DNA of 33,269 nt from Candidatus Taylorbacteria bacterium RIFCSPLOWO2_01_FULL_50_130 (GTDB lineage Bacteria; Patescibacteriota; Minisyncoccia; Phycocordibacterales; UBA10002). The notes beneath the pieces are model-generated. The model searched no databases. It was given only the letters and a program-made list of their open reading frames with translations, and was not told the origin of the DNA. Where the stretch lies: positions 1 to 33,269 of the forward strand of contig MHSB01000044.1 of assembly GCA_001821155.1 (NCBI GenBank), read 5' to 3'. A program made the translations under genes and the position numbers. Every line of letters starts with the position of its first letter. Position 1 is the first letter of the stretch. Of the stretch, positions 13,852 through 21,374 are shown piece after piece.

Positions 13852-14478
13852 ATGGATGGTGCAAATGCAAAAAAGAACGCAAATGAGGTTGAAGCTGATG
13901 ATGGTGCAGTAGGAGATGATGACGTGGTAACCGAAGAATCCGCCGTCGAAACCGTAGATGATGACGTGGTAACCGAAGAATCCGCCGTCGAAACCGTAAA
14001 GGAGCTACGCGAAAAGCTAAAGGCGTGCCAAAAGGAAAAAGGGGAATATCTTACTGGATGGCAGCGAGCAAAGGCGGATTTCATAAATGCGCGAAGGGAG
14101 GAAGAAAAGACGATGGCGCAGTTCTCGAAATTCTCCAGCGAACGGATTATACGCGACATCATTCCGGCTCTCGACAGCTTTCACAGCGCTTTCGGCAATA
14201 AAGCAAGTTGGGAGAAAGTTGACCTCAATTGGCGCATGGGCGTACAGTATATCTACTCGCAGCTTCTCGCGGCCGTGGAGAAAAGCGGGATGACGCTTAT
14301 TGAACCGAAGGTTGGCGAGCCGTTTGACACGAAAAGGCATGAAAGTGTGTCTGTCGTGCCGACCGCTACTGAAAGCGAGAACCATACAGTGGTCGAAGTA
14401 GTTCAGAAGGGATATGCGCTTCACGGCAAGGTCCTGCAGCCCGGCAAGGTTAAACTAGCCGAATATCATGGCAATTGA
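13852..14478 (+). CDS. grpE: Nucleotide exchange factor GrpE
   Basis: 208 residues from ATG 13852. A GTG at 13819, inside rpsI, is also in frame and would add 11 residues. The acidic N-terminus contains two exact copies of a 14-residue unit (DDDVVTEESAVETV). Then comes the coiled coil (VKELREKLKACQKEKGEYLTGWQRAKADFINARREEEKT) and the GrpE head with FDTKRHESVSVVPT and VVEVVQKGYALHGKVLQPGKVKLAE. GrpE releases ADP from DnaK. dnaK lies 0.9 kb downstream, separated by a small gene and an element. Confidence 0.93.
   Translation: MDGANAKKNANEVEADDGAVGDDDVVTEESAVETVDDDVVTEESAVETVKELREKLKACQKEKGEYLTGWQRAKADFINARREEEKTMAQFSKFSSERIIRDIIPALDSFHSAFGNKASWEKVDLNWRMGVQYIYSQLLAAVEKSGMTLIEPKVGEPFDTKRHESVSVVPTATESENHTVVEVVQKGYALHGKVLQPGKVKLAEYHGN
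13915..13998 (+). repeat. Perfect 42-bp tandem duplication inside grpE
   Basis: 13915-13956 and 13957-13998 are identical. Each encodes DDDVVTEESAVETV. The lack of any silent difference means the duplication is recent or kept uniform. It only lengthens the disordered acidic tail. Confidence 0.9.
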
Positions 14479-14512
14479 AAGCTAGAAGTTGTAAGTTTGA
14501 AGCTTAAAAGCA
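14479..14512 (+). repeat. Short heptad-type spacer grpE-small gene
   Basis: AAGCTAGAAGTT and TTGAAGCTT words in a 34-bp gap, related to the AGCTAGA theme at 12621. It can form a small hairpin before ATG 14513. Confidence 0.4.
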
Positions 14513-14815
14513 ATGAAGCCTACCGGCATAAAGCAATCGAATATTTTCGAAAAGGTCGTCCGCCAAAACGGCAGATTTTTCCGTATACGATTCGTGATTG
14601 TCGAAAGGGAAGGGCGAATGCGCGGCAAGATTATTTCCTGCGAACCCGTCGAGGTCATAGACGAAATAGTCACAGTTGAAGGGAAGTACTTCTTTCCTAT
14701 ATCATCTTCCGCGCAGTGCGCCCCTCGAGGAAAGACTTGTCTTCAAGGAATCGTCGCTCCATTTTCAAAGCTTGAGTTTTTTACGAGTCAAATGACTCGT
14801 GCTCCTTCTTTCTAA
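14513..14815 (+). CDS. Hypothetical basic protein between grpE and dnaK
   Basis: 100 residues, not recognised. The N-terminal half is rich in Arg and Lys (KQSNIFEKVVRQNGRFFRIRFVIVEREGRMRGKIISCEPVEVID) and looks like a small beta-rich fold. Two cysteines follow in SSAQCAPRGKTC. It starts 34 bp after grpE with the same spacing style as true genes, so it is likely translated. No signal peptide or membrane helix. The 3' end carries an ACGAGTC/GACTCGT hairpin. Confidence 0.55.
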   Translation: MKPTGIKQSNIFEKVVRQNGRFFRIRFVIVEREGRMRGKIISCEPVEVIDEIVTVEGKYFFPISSSAQCAPRGKTCLQGIVAPFSKLEFFTSQMTRAPSF

Positions 14816-14853
14816 AAGGTTTGGCCTTAAATCTGGGGAAAGGTCAAACCTTT
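14815..14853 (+). terminator. Hairpin after the small gene
   Basis: AAAGGTTTG (14815-14823) pairs with CAAACCTTT (14845-14853), with GGCC/GGT inside. It overlaps the stop codon of the small gene. No T-run follows, so it may be a stabilising 3' hairpin rather than a true terminator. Confidence 0.4.
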
Positions 14854-14865
14854 GTGGTTGGTTCG

Positions 14866-14896
14866 GAAAAGAAAAAGCCCCGCGCGAATGCGAGGC
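14866..14896 (-). terminator. Minus-strand terminator
   Basis: Read on the minus strand, an imperfect GCCTCGC/GCGCGGGGC hairpin is followed by TTTTTCTTTTCC. It sits directly after the minus-strand frame 14901-15137, which suggests that a minus-strand gene lies or lay here. Confidence 0.5.
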
Positions 14897-14900
14897 GTGG

Positions 14901-15137
14901 TCAGCGGACAGTGAGATTATCCCAATCATGGCTGGCGGGAACAGACTTTTCGTCCAACAAGGTTAGGATTCCTGAACATCCTATCTGTTGCGCTTTCGTG
15001 CGAATTCGTTGAAGTTGCGCCAACGCGGCCGTGAGATTGGACTGAATGAGTGCGCAACGATACGTAATTCCTTCCTCACCATCAAATCTTACTGCGAACA
15101 GAAATGTAGTGGAGGAAGCGTGGTGCCGTGTTAAGGT
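14901..15137 (-). pseudogene. 5'-truncated small minus-strand ORF
   Basis: An open frame of 78 codons on the minus strand lacks an ATG, GTG or TTG in its first half. It reads, in part, TFLFAVRFDGEEGITYRCAL, then LTAALAQLQRIRTKAQQIGCSGILTLLDEKSVPASHDW, a believable alpha/beta composition. It is followed at once by a terminator on the same strand. I do not recognise the family. It may be a decayed gene or use an unusual start. It occupies most of the otherwise empty stretch between 14816 and dnaK. Confidence 0.3.
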
Positions 15138-15147
15138 TTAGTGGTCT

Positions 15148-15204
15148 GGAAATTAAATCATTGAAAATTAATCGTAAACCATAATTCATTATTCTTAATT
15201 CATA
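15148..15204 (+). repeat. AT-rich heptad spacer before dnaK (ATAATTC theme)
   Basis: ATAATTC, ATTATTC and TTAATTC follow at 7-bp steps (15181-15201). Partly complementary words (GAAATTA, GAAAATTAAT) lie at 15148-15174. A MITE has inserted at the right edge. Confidence 0.55.
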
Positions 15205-15376
15205 TAGGACTTACGCAATCGGCGTCATTCCCGTGAAGCTTGTCCTCGCGAAGGCGGGGAACGGGAATCCAGGGCGTTAAAAAACGGCCACATACTGGAT
15301 TCCCGCCGTAGCCTGCCCTCGACCTGATCGGGGGCGGGAATGACAGAAAATGACGAAACGCGTAAGTCCTATCATA
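15200..15376. mobile_element. MITE family copy 1 (167 bp) before dnaK
   Basis: The element spans 15205-15371 with 12-bp perfect terminal inverted repeats TAGGACTTACGC / GCGTAAGTCCTA and is flanked by the duplicated target TCATA (15200-15204 and 15372-15376). The interior is GC-rich with complementary ATTCCCG/CGGGAAT blocks. It is closely related to the copy at 30503 but has about 23 extra bases near its right end. Its right end lies 17 bp before the dnaK ATG. Confidence 0.85.
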
Positions 15377-15388
15377 ATTCAATCTCTT

Positions 15389-17296
15389 ATGTCCAAAATC
15401 ATCGGAATCGACCTCGGCACCACCTTTTCTGCGGTCGCCGTGATGGAAGGTGGAAACCCGAGAGTGCTCGAAAACGCGGAAGGAGCGCGGACAACCCCCT
15501 CGATCGTCGCGCAGTCAAAGACGGGAGAACGCCTCGTGGGGCTTCTCGCGAAGCGGCAAGCGGTAACCAATCCGAAAAACACCGTCTTTCAAATTAAAAG
15601 ATTTATGGGACACACCTTTGACGAGGAAGGAGTGCAGAAGGACGCGAAAAACGTGCCGTTTGAAACGCGTAAATCAGCAAACGGCGGCGTTGAGGTAAAA
15701 ATGAGCGATAGATGGCTCCGACCCGAAGAGGTGTCGGCCATGATTCTTCAAAAGTTGAAAAATGACGCCGAGTCGCGGCTGGGCGAGAAAATCACCGAGG
15801 CGGTTATTACCGTGCCGGCTTACTTCAATGACAGTCAGCGGCAGGCAACTAAGGATGCTGGAAAAATCGCCGGCCTCGATGTGAAGAGAATCATCAATGA
15901 ACCAACGGCGGCCGCGCTCGCGTACGGCTTTAACAAGAAAAAAGATGAAAAGATAGCGGTATTCGACTTCGGCGGCGGCACATTCGACATTTCCATTTTG
16001 GAGGTTGGCGACGACGTGATAGAAGTTAAATCAACGGATGGCGACTCCCACCTCGGCGGCCGCGACATTGACCACACAATCGTCGCGTGGCTGTCCGACG
16101 CCTTCGCCAGGGAAAACGGTATTGACCTGCGCAAAGACCCTCTCGCGCTCCAGAGATTGGATGAAGCGGCCGAGAAAGCAAAAATTGAGCTTTCCGCGGC
16201 CGTTCAAACCGAGATCAACATCCCCTTTATCACTTCCGGAGCCGACGGGCCTAAGCATCTTTTGGTGACGATGACCCGCGCCAAGCTTGAAGAATTGACG
16301 CGGGAGTTTATTGACCGGGCCATGACCATCACCCGGCGGGCGATGGAAGCCAGTCCGTTCAAGGTCAACGAAATAGATGAGGTGGTGCTCGTTGGCGGCC
16401 AGACCAGAATGCCCGCGATTCAGAAAGCGGTGGAAGATTTCTTCAAGAGGGAACCGCACATGGGCGTTAATCCCGACGAAGTGGTGGCGGTAGGCGCGGC
16501 GATTCAAGGCGGCATTTTAGGCGGCGACGTGCGTGACGTGCTTCTGCTTGACGTGATCCCGCTCTCTCTTGGGATTGAGACGCTCGGCGGCGTGGCGACC
16601 AAACTGATTGAAAAAAATACGACTGTTCCTACGGCGCGAACGCAGGTGTTTTCCACCGCGGCCGACAATCAAACCTCGGTGGAAATCCACATCACCCAAG
16701 GTGAGCGCGCCATGGCCGCTGACAATAAGTCGCTCGGGAAATTCATCTTGGACGGCATTCCGCCGGCGCCGCGAGGGCTTCCCCAGGTGGAGGTAACCTT
16801 TGACGTTGACGCCAACGGAATCCTGAATGTTACGGCAAAAGACAAGGCGACCGGCAAGGCCAACTCCATTAAAATTACTGCCTCGTCGGGTCTTTCCAAA
16901 GATGAGGTGGAGAAAATGAAAAAGGAAGCAGCCGTGCATGAAGCGGATGACAAGATTAGACGGGAAGGAGTAGAAGCCAAAAATATCGCCGAGCAATTGA
17001 TTTATACTTCCGAAAAGGCATTGAAAGATGCGGGAGAAAAAGCGCCGGCCGAACTTCGGAAGACGATTGAAGACAAAATCTCCGACATAACACGCGCCAA
17101 AGACGCAATGCCGATTGATACTAACGCGCTTAAAATCGCGTCAGAAGCGCTCTCCAGCGAAATACAGAAAATCGGGCAGTATATAAGCCAAGCCAACCAG
17201 CAACCGGAAAAAGACGAAGGCGGGAAGGGGCCTAATCCTCATGGGGAGGACGACCAAGGAAATGTGAAGGATGCGGAATTCAAAGAAAAAAAATAA
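15389..17296 (+). CDS. dnaK: Chaperone DnaK (Hsp70)
   Basis: 635 residues, full length. Visible are [18 protein letters not shown] (phosphate 1), [63 protein letters not shown], the interdomain linker [19 protein letters not shown], and a substrate-binding domain ending in an acidic tail ([12 protein letters not shown], close to the usual DAEFEE). The longer frame from 15350 starts inside the MITE and is rejected. The MITE end plus target duplication form TATCAT (15370-15375), a possible -10 with a short leader. No CIRCE element is seen. Confidence 0.97.
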   Translation: MSKIIGIDLGTTFSAVAVMEGGNPRVLENAEGARTTPSIVAQSKTGERLVGLLAKRQAVTNPKNTVFQIKRFMGHTFDEEGVQKDAKNVPFETRKSANGGVEVKMSDRWLRPEEVSAMILQKLKNDAESRLGEKITEAVITVPAYFNDSQRQATKDAGKIAGLDVKRIINEPTAAALAYGFNKKKDEKIAVFDFGGGTFDISILEVGDDVIEVKSTDGDSHLGGRDIDHTIVAWLSDAFARENGIDLRKDPLALQRLDEAAEKAKIELSAAVQTEINIPFITSGADGPKHLLVTMTRAKLEELTREFIDRAMTITRRAMEASPFKVNEIDEVVLVGGQTRMPAIQKAVEDFFKREPHMGVNPDEVVAVGAAIQGGILGGDVRDVLLLDVIPLSLGIETLGGVATKLIEKNTTVPTARTQVFSTAADNQTSVEIHITQGERAMAADNKSLGKFILDGIPPAPRGLPQVEVTFDVDANGILNVTAKDKATGKANSIKITASSGLSKDEVEKMKKEAAVHEADDKIRREGVEAKNIAEQLIYTSEKALKDAGEKAPAELRKTIEDKISDITRAKDAMPIDTNALKIASEALSSEIQKIGQYISQANQQPEKDEGGKGPNPHGEDDQGNVKDAEFKEKK

Positions 17297-17310
17297 GAGA
17301 AGACAGCAAC

Positions 17311-17344
17311 TGTTGAAATCAGATATCAACATCTGATTTCAACA
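17311..17344 (+). terminator. Strong hairpin after dnaK
   Basis: A perfect 14-bp stem (TGTTGAAATCAGAT with its complement) around a 6-nt loop begins 14 bp after the dnaK stop. There is no T-run, so it may mark a processed or protected 3' end. Confidence 0.6.
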
Positions 17345-17379
17345 CAACAACCTTTGGGCCGGAAACTGAAGCTGACATA

Positions 17380-17411
17380 AAAACGGCATCTCCAAAATTG
17401 ACGGAGATGCC
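17380..17411 (-). terminator. Minus-strand terminator of the small gene
   Basis: On the minus strand GGCATCTCC, an 9-nt loop and GGAGATGCC are followed by GTTTTTATG. It lies 38 bp after the stop of the 57-residue ORF and supports transcription on that strand. Confidence 0.6.
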
Positions 17412-17448
17412 TTCTGGGAAGGTGGAGTCTGGCAAAGACAACTATTTT

Positions 17449-17622
17449 CTAGCTCATGTCCATTCTTCTGCGCTCTGACTGCTCCAATCTTTTGAGCCAC
17501 TGTTTTCGCGGTATTCGCCCGTCGAACATTCTCTGGATTGCCTTCCAAGCGTGTTCGGAGAGAGGACGCTCTGCGTTATTCGCCTTTCCATTCGGAAAAG
17601 TAGCTGACGAATGATTTTTCAT
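17449..17622 (-). CDS. Small 57-residue basic protein between dnaK and dnaJ
   Basis: The ORF reads MKNHSSATFPNGKANNAERP and then LSEHAWKAIQRMFDGRIPRK, followed by QWLKRLEQSERRRMDMS. It has a disordered start and a strongly helical basic C-terminal half with two Trp. I do not recognise it. Support comes from its surroundings: a -10 TATACT upstream on the minus strand, an 18-codon ORF whose TGA overlaps its ATG (ATGA), and a terminator just downstream. It is antisense to no other gene. Probably a small RNA-binding or regulatory protein, but that is guesswork. Confidence 0.5.
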   Translation of the reverse strand: MKNHSSATFPNGKANNAERPLSEHAWKAIQRMFDGRIPRKQWLKRLEQSERRRMDMS

Positions 17623-17675
17623 AAGTTGTGAGCCGCCTTTTCACGGCCGAGTTTGCCCAATGAACTGCTGTACAT
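17619..17675 (-). CDS. 18-codon leader ORF
   Basis: ATG at 17675 lies 5 nt after the -10 TATACT and opens MYSSSLGKLGREKAAHNL, ending in a TGA that overlaps the ATG of the 57-residue ORF. This suits translational coupling from a leaderless start. It may instead be only a loading site for ribosomes. Confidence 0.35.
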   Translation of the reverse strand: MYSSSLGKLGREKAAHNL

Positions 17676-17740
17676 ATAGAAGTATAGCATATGATGATGC
17701 GCGCAGGTGCTGCGACATTCGACTATCCTGTACATATACT
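17668..17740. promoter_or_regulatory. Divergent promoters with an 11-bp direct repeat
   Basis: For dnaJ on the plus strand: GCGACA (17712-17717), a 17-nt spacer and TATACT (17735-17740), giving a leader of about 95 nt. On the minus strand, TATACT is at 17686-17681. CTGTACATATA occurs exactly twice, at 17668-17678 and 17728-17738. One copy overlaps the minus-strand start and the other the dnaJ -10, so a shared operator is possible. Confidence 0.45.
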
Positions 17741-17841
17741 TGCATGTTGGGAGATAACTCTTTAAACTAGTCCTATATCAAAAAGTACCCCTTGGAATCG
17801 AAAGCGGTCATGGAGGATGCTAAATTTTAATTGCAATAATC

Positions 17842-18924
17842 ATGAGCAAGGATTACTACAATATCCTCGGAGTGGATAAAGCCGCCTCGAAGGAGGAAAT
17901 AAAAAAAGCGTTCCGGAATTTGGCGCACAAATATCATCCCGACAAGAAGGACGGCGACGAAAAGAAATTCAAGGAGGCCAACGAGGCCTACTCGGTTCTT
18001 TCCGATGATAAAAAACGCGCCGAGTACGATTCCTACGGCCGAGTTTTTTCAGGAGGAGCTGGGAGAAGCGCGGGACCAGATGGTTTTGAGGGATTTGATT
18101 TCTCAAACTTCGCTTCCGGACAGGGATTTGGCGCGAGTGGCTTTGAGTTTGACCTCGGAAACATTTTTGGCGATTTCTTCGGCGGAGCGCGGGAGAGAGC
18201 GCGCCGCGGCAGAGATATTTCAATTGACGTGGAGCTTTCCTTCCATGACGCGGTCTTCGGAACGGAACGGCGAATACTCATCAACAAGACAGCCGCCTGT
18301 GACGTTTGCCGGGGGAGCGGCGCAAAGCCGGGAGCGTCGGAAGAAACCTGCGGCATCTGTAACGGCAAAGGTAAAATTCGCGAGAGTCGGCGCTCCATAT
18401 TCGGTCACGTTCAAACCACGAGAGTTTGCGGAGAGTGCGGCGGCAGCGGCAAGGTTCCGTCGGAAGCCTGCGCCGTGTGCGGCGGAGAGGGCGTCGCGCG
18501 AAAGGAACAGGAGGTTCTCGTAAGGATTCCGGCTGGCATAGAAAACGGAGAAGTGATACGGCTTGGCGGCGTCGGAGAAGCCATAAAAGACGGAACCGCC
18601 GGCGATTTGTACGTAAAAGTGCATGTTGCCAAGCACCCTCTTTTTAGGCGCGAAAAGAGCAACTTGCTTATGGACCTTTCCGTGAAGCTCACGAGTGCGC
18701 TCCTCGGCGATGAATATTCCATCCCCACGCTTGACGGCAACATAACCATTAAAATACCCGAAGGCATCAGACATGGAGAGATTCTGCGTCTGCGCGGCAG
18801 AGGCGTTCCAATAGACAGAAGCAGGCGAGGAGATGTGCTCATCAAAATATACATTGACATACCGAGCAAACTCGCTAAGGAAGCGAAGAAATTGATTGAG
18901 GAGCTTAAAAAGCAGGGGATATAG
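17842..18924 (+). CDS. dnaJ: Chaperone DnaJ (Hsp40)
   Basis: 360 residues. The J domain starts [23 protein letters not shown] and has the HPD triad at 32-34. Then come a G/F-rich region (about 68-118), four zinc-finger repeats of CxxCxGxG type (C153/156, 170/173, 196/199, 210/213) and the C-terminal substrate-binding domains with [14 protein letters not shown]. It stimulates DnaK ATPase and delivers clients. It is separated from dnaK by 545 bp holding a minus-strand small gene. GGAGG at 17813 is too far from the ATG to be its ribosome site. Confidence 0.97.
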   Translation: MSKDYYNILGVDKAASKEEIKKAFRNLAHKYHPDKKDGDEKKFKEANEAYSVLSDDKKRAEYDSYGRVFSGGAGRSAGPDGFEGFDFSNFASGQGFGASGFEFDLGNIFGDFFGGARERARRGRDISIDVELSFHDAVFGTERRILINKTAACDVCRGSGAKPGASEETCGICNGKGKIRESRRSIFGHVQTTRVCGECGGSGKVPSEACAVCGGEGVARKEQEVLVRIPAGIENGEVIRLGGVGEAIKDGTAGDLYVKVHVAKHPLFRREKSNLLMDLSVKLTSALLGDEYSIPTLDGNITIKIPEGIRHGEILRLRGRGVPIDRSRRGDVLIKIYIDIPSKLAKEAKKLIEELKKQGI

Positions 18925-18943
18925 CTCTCGGCGAGGCGCTAAA

Positions 18944-19957
18944 ATGCGAACTGCCGTATTGACACTTTTTTTAGTTGCGGCCGCCTTCGGGGTTGTGGCG
19001 TTTGTCGTTTTACAACCCTCTTTTTCATTTCAAGCTGGAGGGGGACAGGGTGCTGGCGATACAGCAAAGAGGCGGGCACCTAGCGTAGTTTTGATGCTGT
19101 TCGCCGGTGACATCATGCTTTCACGGAAAATTGGCGGGATAATGAAGGAAAAAGGGGACTATCGATTTCATTTCCTGAAGATTGCCTCAACGACCCTACG
19201 CGCGGACATTTCGTTTGCGAATTTAGAAAGCCCATTATCGTCTCGCGGAACAAAATCAGGAAGCGCGTATTCGTTCAGAGCAGAACCGATGGCAGTGGAG
19301 GGTTTGACGTTTGCGGGTTTTGATGTGCTTTCAGTTGCGAATAATCACCTATTTGATTACGGGGAGAAAGCGCTACGCGACACCCTCTCCATTCTTTCCG
19401 AAAATGACATTGCGGCGATCGGCGCCGGAGAAACCTTCCAAGACGCACATGCGCCGAGAGTGATGAAGGTAGGAAGGACGCGGATAGCGTTTCTCGCCTA
19501 TTCCAATCTTTCCGTACCGTTTCTGGGGCGCGCCAGCTCATCGCCGGCCATCGCTTCATTTGACGATGAAATTTTAAGAGGCGACATCGCCCGCGCGCGA
19601 GAGATTGCGGACACGGTCGTCGTGTCGCTGCATTGGGGAGAAGAATATGAGACAAAGCACAATGCCGGGCAAACGCGCGTGGCGAGACTTTTGGTAGACG
19701 CTGGCGCGAATATCGTCATCGGCCACCATCCGCATGTAGTCCAGGAAATTGAAAGATACAACGGCGGCCTCATTGCGTATAGTTTGGGGAATTTTATATT
19801 CGACCAAAATTTTTCGGAAGAGACGGGAAAGGGTCTCGTCTTGCTCGTTACGCTCTCGGAAGGACGCGTTGCCGACGTGACGGCGCAGGAGGTGATGTTT
19901 ACTCGCGACTACCAGCCCTACTTTATGGAGGCCAAGAAAGCAGAAACAGCGGAGTAG
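18944..19957 (+). CDS. CapA-family protein (metallophosphatase-like fold)
   Basis: 337 residues. A signal anchor (1-24, RTAVLTLFLVAAAFGVVAFVV) is followed by the PGA_cap/CapA domain: LFAGDIMLSR, ISFANLESPLSS, DVLSVANNHLFDYG, VVVSLHWGEEYE, VIGHHPHVVQEIE and IAYSLGNFIFDQ, which place the metal-ligand D, N and H residues of the calcineurin-like fold. Family members act in poly-gamma-glutamate capsule work or other envelope hydrolysis; the substrate here is unknown, and no capB or capC is near. The ATG at 18944 lies 19 bp after dnaJ. A longer frame back to 18896 overlaps dnaJ and is less likely. Confidence 0.85.
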   Translation: MRTAVLTLFLVAAAFGVVAFVVLQPSFSFQAGGGQGAGDTAKRRAPSVVLMLFAGDIMLSRKIGGIMKEKGDYRFHFLKIASTTLRADISFANLESPLSSRGTKSGSAYSFRAEPMAVEGLTFAGFDVLSVANNHLFDYGEKALRDTLSILSENDIAAIGAGETFQDAHAPRVMKVGRTRIAFLAYSNLSVPFLGRASSSPAIASFDDEILRGDIARAREIADTVVVSLHWGEEYETKHNAGQTRVARLLVDAGANIVIGHHPHVVQEIERYNGGLIAYSLGNFIFDQNFSEETGKGLVLLVTLSEGRVADVTAQEVMFTRDYQPYFMEAKKAETAE

Positions 19958-19994
19958 TTTCCTGACTATTATTTCCTGTTCTACCAGAGTCTCT

Positions 19995-20022
19995 TTGCTT
20001 AGGCGGCAAAATCTGCTACCAT
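19995..20022 (+). promoter_or_regulatory. Possible tRNA promoter
   Basis: TTGCTT (19995-20000), a 16-nt spacer and TACCAT (20017-20022), 80 bp before tRNA-Pro. A moderate match only. Confidence 0.3.
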
Positions 20023-20091
20023 AGCGCAGTGGGTAGAGAGTAAGGCGGGATGCAGTATAACGGTAGCTCCGAAGTAGAACCTCTGCCCGCC
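20021..20091 (+). other. tRNA-like fragments
   Basis: Two D-arm-like words follow each other: TAGCGCAGTGGGTAGAG (20022-20038) and GCAGTATAACGGTAGC (20052-20067). GGCGGG (20044-20049) pairs with CCCGCC (20086-20091). No complete cloverleaf can be built: there is no T-loop GTTCRA and no proper anticodon stem. It may be a remnant of tRNA genes next to the intact tRNA-Pro or part of its precursor. Confidence 0.3.
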
Positions 20092-20102
20092 ATTGAGAGA
20101 GC

Positions 20103-20173
20103 CGGAGTATAGTATAGTGGCAGTATACACGCTTCGGGTGCGTGAGGTCTCGGTTCGATTCCGAGTACTCCGA
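20103..20173 (+). tRNA. tRNA-Pro(CGG)
   Basis: A cloverleaf can be drawn by hand. The acceptor stem is CGGAGTA/TACTCCG with discriminator A. The D arm has GG in its loop and two G-U pairs in the stem. The anticodon stem is CACGC/GCGTG with loop TTCGGGT, giving anticodon CGG. The T arm is CTCGG/CCGAG with loop TTCGATT. CCA is not encoded and must be added by CCA-adding enzyme. The 71-nt length and the four-base variable loop are normal for a short class I tRNA. Confidence 0.9.
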
Positions 20174-20192
20174 GAGGTAGAAGCAATGAGAC

Positions 20193-20492
20193 ATGAAGAC
20201 GCTACTCACTACAGTCGCCATGGTTATTGTCGCCGCCGCTGTCGCGTTCGCGGCTTGGAAATTGTACGACCGATTGGTGTTAAACGCCTCGCGCGGACAG
20301 ACAGAATCAGCCGATGAAACCGTTACCGGAGATTTCCCCGGTTTTGACGGGGGAGACGATACCTTGTTTGAAGATGCGAACGTCATTATTGACAGTGATG
20401 AGGTGTATGAAGACTTTAGCTTGCCGGACGAGGGAATCGAGCCGACACAACCGGATGATGACGGGGCAGATTTTGAGGGCGTCGGCTTTTAG
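20193..20492 (+). CDS. Small acidic membrane-anchored protein
   Basis: 99 residues, not recognised. One N-terminal hydrophobic helix (about 4-25, LLTTVAMVIVAAAVAFAAWKLYDRL) precedes a very acidic tail rich in Asp and Glu (GDFPGFDGGDDTLFEDANVIIDSDEVYEDFSLPDEG). It would sit in the membrane with the acidic part outside, or be released after cleavage. It starts 19 bp after the tRNA and may be co-transcribed with it. The acidic composition speaks for a real protein. Confidence 0.55.
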   Translation: MKTLLTTVAMVIVAAAVAFAAWKLYDRLVLNASRGQTESADETVTGDFPGFDGGDDTLFEDANVIIDSDEVYEDFSLPDEGIEPTQPDDDGADFEGVGF

Positions 20493-20496
20493 CATA

Positions 20497-20502
20497 TATA
20501 AT
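20497..20502 (+). promoter_or_regulatory. -10 hexamer TATAAT before the exonuclease
   Basis: A perfect TATAAT ends 15 nt before ATG 20518, giving a leader of about 9 nt, too short for a normal Shine-Dalgarno. Confidence 0.5.
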
Positions 20503-20517
20503 TGAATTTTCGAAAAT

Positions 20518-21111
20518 ATGATTATCGCAGACGTGGAAACAACCGGCGTGGATTCGCGTCTGTGTTCACTCGTATCCATTGGAGCGGTAGAATTTGATAG
20601 TCCCAACAATCAATTTTACGTGGAATGCCGCGCGTTCGAAGGTGCGCACATAGAGCGGGAAGCGCTTGTAATTGCCGGATTTACCGCAACGGAGATAAAT
20701 GACGCAAGCAAAAAAACCGATAGGGAAGCGGTAGAAGCATTTTTAACGTGGATGAAAACGTGCAGAGAATGGACCCTGACGGGACAAAATCCATCTTTTG
20801 ACCGCGATTTTTTGCAAGAGACCGCGCACCGCTACCATATAAACTGGCCATTCGCGCACCGTACCGTCGACCTCCACACCATTGCATATGAGCGATTCTG
20901 CAGAATGGGGAAGAAGATACCGCGCAAGAACAATCATTCCGCGCTTAACCTTGATTGCATTTTGGAGTATGTGGGACTGCCGACGAGGGGACATGCTCAC
21001 AATGCCCTTGAAGACGCAAAACTTGAGGGGGAGGCTCTCTCACGGCTTATATACGGGAAAAACCTCCTCACATGCTACGAGAAGTTTCCCATTCGAAACG
21101 CGCATGAATAA
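20518..21111 (+). CDS. DEDDh 3'-5' exonuclease (DnaQ/RNase T family)
   Basis: 197 residues with the three exonuclease motifs: Exo I MIIADVETTGVDSR, Exo II WTLTGQNPSFDRDFLQ and Exo III GHAHNALEDAKLEGEAL, whose His makes it the DEDDh type. The whole protein is the nuclease domain; there is no polymerase or BRCT part. It may act in proofreading, repair or RNA trimming; the tRNA gene upstream allows but does not prove a role in tRNA ends. Its stop overlaps the ATG of a 29-residue ORF. Confidence 0.88.
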   Translation: MIIADVETTGVDSRLCSLVSIGAVEFDSPNNQFYVECRAFEGAHIEREALVIAGFTATEINDASKKTDREAVEAFLTWMKTCREWTLTGQNPSFDRDFLQETAHRYHINWPFAHRTVDLHTIAYERFCRMGKKIPRKNNHSALNLDCILEYVGLPTRGHAHNALEDAKLEGEALSRLIYGKNLLTCYEKFPIRNAHE

Positions 21112-21193
21112 ACACGAAAAAGATTGGGAGTCCATCATTGTGGGACTTACACACCTGGTTCTTATTCCTCCTATCATTACCAATCATTACTAA
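21104..21193 (+). CDS. Possible 29-residue coupled peptide
   Basis: MNKHEKDWESIIVGLTHLVL followed by IPPIITNHY. The ATG overlaps the exonuclease end by 8 nt, allowing coupled translation. A charged start and a hydrophobic body suggest a small membrane peptide. There is no family match by eye. Confidence 0.35.
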   Translation: MNKHEKDWESIIVGLTHLVLIPPIITNHY

Positions 21194-21294
21194 AGCGTCC
21201 CGATTCTTGCGCTGAAGATTCCGATATACGCCCCTGTTAGGGCGCATGCGGGCACTGGTCGAAATAAAGAGCCGTTGAAAAAGGCGGAGAAGAA

Positions 21295-21374
21295 TTGACA
21301 GGATATCGGAATTGTGCTAATATCGTGGGCACCAATCAGACGTGAGTCTGGTTGTTGTTTTTAATCATCAGACG
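21295..21374 (+). promoter_or_regulatory. Consensus promoter followed by a terminator-like hairpin (possible attenuator)
   Basis: TTGACA (21295-21300), a 17-nt spacer and TAATAT (21318-21323): the best promoter in the window. Right after the predicted start (about 21330), AATCAGAC pairs with GTCTGGTT around GTGA, followed by GTTGTTTTT: a terminator shape. A second CAGACG at 21369-21374 could compete for the same GTCTG. The SLT gene begins 80 nt downstream. Confidence 0.6.

Noticed and set aside
14821..15012. 63-residue plus-strand ORF before dnaK
   Set aside because: Non-ATG start inside a hairpin, and it overlaps the minus-strand terminator and the better minus-strand frame.
15140..15388. 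CIRCE heat-shock operator before dnaK
   Set aside because: No TTAGCACTC-N9-GAGTGCTAA or close variant is present before grpE, dnaK or dnaJ.
20021..20091. Second complete tRNA gene
   Set aside because: No T-loop GTTCRA, no anticodon stem of five pairs and too short; listed only as tRNA-like fragments.
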